From the NCBI GenBank assembly GCA_938049125.1, contig CALICR010000096.1, positions 1 through 13,301 of the forward strand: a stretch of 13,301 nt of DNA. Direction: 5' to 3'. A program made the translations under genes and the position numbers. Position 1 is the stretch's first letter. Each line of letters starts with the position of its first letter. Below the pieces are notes generated by a model, which did not search any database, was not told the DNA's origin, and was given only the letters and a program-made list of their open reading frames with translations. Of this stretch, positions 11,668-13,301 are shown in pieces. The DNA is from an uncultured Clostridia bacterium (GTDB lineage Bacteria; Bacillota; Clostridia; Oscillospirales; Oscillospiraceae).

Positions 11668-11973
11668 TTACCACATCATGCCGACGACGGTGACGCCGAC
11701 CGCCACGGTCCACAGGCCTGCGGTGAAGCACTTCGTGCAGCCGCCGGAGACGGAGGCCAGCGCCTCTTCGTCCAGCTCGCCGTTCTCGGAGTAGAGCTTC
11801 GCGGTCTTCTCCAGTTCCTGCTTGAACTCGATCAGCTCGTCGGCGGTGATGTCATAGCCCTTGCCGGCCAGCTCCGCGGCGGCAGCCTCGGGGCTGAGAG
11901 CAAACAGCTTCTTGGCGTACTCCTGGTCCTCCAGCAGCACATTTGCGATCAGGTCAGAGCGTTCGTTTGTCAT
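11668..11973 (-). CDS. Nif11-like leader RiPP precursor 1 (core CTKCF...GMMW)
   Basis: A 101-residue precursor paralogous to precursor 2. The leader (1-78) aligns with it: ANVLLEDQEYAKKLFALSPE, GKGYDITADELIEFKQEL and GELDEEALASVSGG, with Gly-Gly at 77-78. The presumed core is 23 residues, beginning CTKCFTAGLW, continuing with TVAVGVTVVG and ending MMW. It has two cysteines at the start of the core, whereas precursor 2 has two next to its end; both end in Trp. AGGGAGGAA precedes the ATG at 11973. Nif11-like leaders are recognised in many RiPP systems, and the radical SAM gene downstream fits. No protease or exporter gene is present in the window. First gene of the operon. Confidence 0.85.
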   Translation of the reverse strand: MTNERSDLIANVLLEDQEYAKKLFALSPEAAAAELAGKGYDITADELIEFKQELEKTAKLYSENGELDEEALASVSGGCTKCFTAGLWTVAVGVTVVGMMW

Positions 11974-12015
11974 TTTGGTTTCCTCCCTTTGTTATCACTT
12001 GGGTCCTGACATTTT

Positions 12016-12044
12016 TAGATACACGGGGCTGGGCCAGGTGTTAC
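12016..12044 (-). promoter_or_regulatory. Weak candidate promoter of the RiPP operon
   Basis: On the minus strand GTAACA (12039-12044) and TATCTA (12016-12021) are 17 bases apart. The matches are 4/6 and 3/6, so an activator or another site may be used; no better pair was seen between the thioredoxin-fusion terminator and precursor 1. Confidence 0.25.
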
Positions 12045-12068
12045 ATCATTTCCCAATTTTTTATTTTG

Positions 12069-12100
12069 AAAAACGGCGCGGCGCTTCGGCGCACCGCGCC
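12069..12100 (-). terminator. Intrinsic terminator after the NifX-thioredoxin fusion gene
   Basis: On the minus strand GGCGCGGTGC (12091-12100) pairs with GCGCCGCGCC (12075-12084), 10 bp with one G-U, around a 6-base loop and followed by GTTTTTC. It separates this gene from the RiPP operon. Confidence 0.85.
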
Positions 12101-12107
12101 GCGCTTC

Positions 12108-12896
12108 TCAGGCCAGGCAGCTCTCGACGAGCTTGGTCAGATCTTCCTTCTCCCGGGCACCGACAAAGCCGGTGAGGGTTCGGCGGTTCTGGACCAGGAC
12201 GATGGTGGGGATGCTCTCGATGCCGAAGAGCTTCGCCAGCTCCGGCTGCTCGTCCACGTTCACCTTGCAGAACTTCACCTTCGGCTGCTCGGCGTTAACT
12301 GCCTCGAAGATGGGGGCCATCATCTTGCAGGGGCCGCACCAGGTGGCCCAGAAGTCAATGCAGATGAGGCCCGGGTCCCGGAGGACCTCCTCCTCGAAGT
12401 TCTCGGCGGTCAGGTGGACGATCTCCGTGAAGGTCCGCGTCTCCACGTAGGGGGCGGCACAGCCGCCGCAGCCGCCTGCGCTGCCGCAGCAGCCGCCTCC
12501 GCAGGCGCTCTGGCCCTCCGCCGCATTCTGCCCGCAGCCGCAGCCGGAGGCCGCTTCCTCGTGGTGGTGATCGCAGGTCGCGCCCGTGCTACTGTCCAGG
12601 GTGCCCGCCGCCAGGGCAGCGGCCGCCTCATCGGCGTCGCCGTGGACGCCGCTGTAGAGCGTCAGCCCCGCGTCGGCCAGCGCCTGCTCCGCGCCCGCGC
12701 CGATGCCGCCGCAGACCACTGCGGTGACGCCCGCGTCCCGCAGCAGCTCCGCCAGGGCCTCGTGGCTCACGCCCGCGGCCTCCAGCACAGTCTCCGCCTC
12801 CGCGGTCCCGTTCTCGATGCGATAAATCTTGAACTGCGCCGCCCGCCCGAAGTGCGGGAACACGCTTCCGTTTTCATAAGGAATGGCAAGCTTCAT
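12108..12896 (-). CDS. NifX/NifB-type cofactor-binding domain fused to thioredoxin
   Basis: A 262-residue cytosolic protein with three parts. Residues 1-100 match the dinitrogenase iron-molybdenum cofactor-binding fold (PF02579): MKLAIPYENGSVFPHFGRA, then AVVCGGIGAGAEQALADAGL. Residues 105-150 are a linker very rich in Cys, Gly and His, including CDHHHEE (108-114) and cysteines at 119, 121, 132, 136, 137, 143 and 146, which looks metal-binding. Residues 153-262 are a complete thioredoxin: FWATWCGPCKMMAP with C187 and C190, and the cis-Pro in IESIPTIVLV (Pro230). Stand-alone versions of the two domains are common; the fusion suggests redox control of a bound metal cluster, but no substrate can be named. 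AAAGGAG precedes the ATG at 12896; an upstream Lys-rich extension is not used. It has its own promoter and terminator. Confidence 0.88.
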   Translation of the reverse strand: MKLAIPYENGSVFPHFGRAAQFKIYRIENGTAEAETVLEAAGVSHEALAELLRDAGVTAVVCGGIGAGAEQALADAGLTLYSGVHGDADEAAAALAAGTLDSSTGATCDHHHEEAASGCGCGQNAAEGQSACGGGCCGSAGGCGGCAAPYVETRTFTEIVHLTAENFEEEVLRDPGLICIDFWATWCGPCKMMAPIFEAVNAEQPKVKFCKVNVDEQPELAKLFGIESIPTIVLVQNRRTLTGFVGAREKEDLTKLVESCLA

Positions 12897-12927
12897 TTTC
12901 GTGCGCTCCTTTTTCTTCTTTTTCTTT

Positions 12928-12956
12928 ATTATACCCCAATCCCGGAAAAGCCGCAA
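12928..12956 (-). promoter_or_regulatory. Promoter of the NifX-thioredoxin gene (TTGCGG-17-TATAAT)
   Basis: On the minus strand TTGCGG (12951-12956) and a perfect TATAAT (12928-12933) are 17 bases apart, about 30 bases upstream of the start codon. Confidence 0.75.
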
Positions 12957-12968
12957 TCTACATTTTCT

Positions 12969-12994
12969 GATCGGTCATATTCGGATCGGACATA
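12969..12994. repeat. Direct repeat GATCGG(T/A)CATA upstream of the promoter
   Basis: GATCGGTCATA (12969-12979) and GATCGGACATA (12984-12994) differ at one position and are 15 bp apart, just upstream of the -35 box of the NifX-thioredoxin gene. They could be a regulator site; evidence is only the repeat and its position. Confidence 0.3.
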
Positions 12995-13023
12995 AAAAGC
13001 GCCCCGCCGGTTGGCGGGACGCT
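12994..13023 (-). terminator. Intrinsic terminator after fba
   Basis: On the minus strand AGCGTCCCGCC (13013-13023) pairs with GGCGGGGCGCT (12998-13008), 11 bp with one G-U, around loop AACC, followed by a run of T (12994-12998). Confidence 0.9.
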
Positions 13024-13035
13024 TCGTGTTATGGC

Positions 13036-13301
13036 TCAGGCCTTGCCGGCGCAGCCCAGGACGTCCACCAGCTTGTGGCGGACCAGCTCCTTGATGTTGG
13101 CGCGGGCGGGCTTCAGGTACTCACGGGGATCGAACTTGTCGGGATGCTCCTCGAAGAAGGCGCGGATGGTGCCGGTCATGGCAAGGCGCAGGTCGGAGTC
13201 GATGTTGATCTTGCAGACGGACAGCTTGGCCGCTTCGCGGAGCTGATCCTCGGGCACACCGATGGCGTTGGGCATCTTGCCGCCGTGCTCGTTGATCATC
13301 T
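13036..13301 (-). CDS. fba: Class II fructose-1,6-bisphosphate aldolase, C-terminal end (cut by window edge)
   Basis: The last 88 or so residues of a class II (zinc-dependent) fructose-bisphosphate aldolase, which splits fructose 1,6-bisphosphate into glyceraldehyde 3-phosphate and dihydroxyacetone phosphate in glycolysis. VCKINIDSDLRLAMTGTIR contains the Asn-Ile-Asp substrate-binding loop, and HPDKFDPREYLKPARANIKE followed by KLVDVLGCAGKA is the standard C-terminus. The upstream part, with the zinc ligands, lies beyond the right edge, so no start is called. A terminator follows the stop. Confidence 0.95.
   Translation of the reverse strand, partial: MINEHGGKMPNAIGVPEDQLREAAKLSVCKINIDSDLRLAMTGTIRAFFEEHPDKFDPREYLKPARANIKELVRHKLVDVLGCAGKA

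Noticed and set aside
11636..11731. Longer start for precursor 2 inside precursor 1
   Set aside because: No ribosome binding site there, it overlaps precursor 1 in another frame, and the leader aligns with precursor 1 from the ATG at 11635.
10304..11794. Plus-strand open frame of 496 codons opposite the RiPP operon
   Set aside because: Antisense shadow; the minus strand has clear radical SAM and leader-peptide motifs with ribosome binding sites.

Overview
The window (13.3 kb, GC-rich, roughly 60-65% by eye) looks like chromosome from a high-GC member of the Clostridia, most likely Oscillospiraceae (Oscillibacter/Flavonifractor-like). The gene content is Firmicute in type: a YtvI-like membrane protein, a PheB-type ACT protein, a leader-attenuated infC-rpmI-rplT operon, queT behind a preQ1 riboswitch and a YtqA-type radical SAM enzyme. 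This taxonomic call is inference. No rRNA, tRNA, CRISPR array or insertion sequence was seen, and no gene-free stretch exceeds about 220 bases.

Left part (1-4030, all minus strand): the N-terminal 250 codons of phosphate acetyltransferase (pta) with its own promoter; an XRE-type regulator whose C-terminal half is a 15-residue repeat carrying one cysteine per repeat; a 35-codon small gene with a strong ribosome binding site just ahead of it; an RluA-family pseudouridine synthase; and a YtvI/AI-2E family membrane protein.

Middle (4055-7085, plus strand): a near-consensus promoter drives a PheB-like ACT protein that ends at a clean terminator. An unusually short aspartokinase (327 aa, about half the usual regulatory region) follows. 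Then comes infC-rpmI-rplT with a promoter, a 9-codon leader ORF, a leader terminator (attenuator), an AUC start codon for IF3 and a strong end terminator.

7089-10264: an aldo/keto reductase and queT lie on the minus strand. A class I preQ1 riboswitch with its own terminator sits directly ahead of queT. Divergently on the plus strand lies a YtqA-type radical SAM gene overlapping a Nudix hydrolase by 4 bases. The queT/ytqA pair puts two tRNA wobble-base functions back to back.

Right part (10227-13301, minus strand): the most interesting segment is a compact RiPP locus. Two paralogous precursors with Nif11-like leaders ending in Gly-Gly carry short, hydrophobic, Gly/Val-rich, Cys-containing cores that both end in Trp. 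A terminator follows the second precursor, and then a SPASM radical SAM maturase gene. That gene has no in-frame stop before the terminator at its 3' end; a -1 shift on an A6 run would stop inside the hairpin loop. Upstream is a fusion of a NifX/NifB-type cofactor-binding domain, a Cys/His-rich linker and thioredoxin. The window ends in the C-terminus of class II fructose-bisphosphate aldolase.
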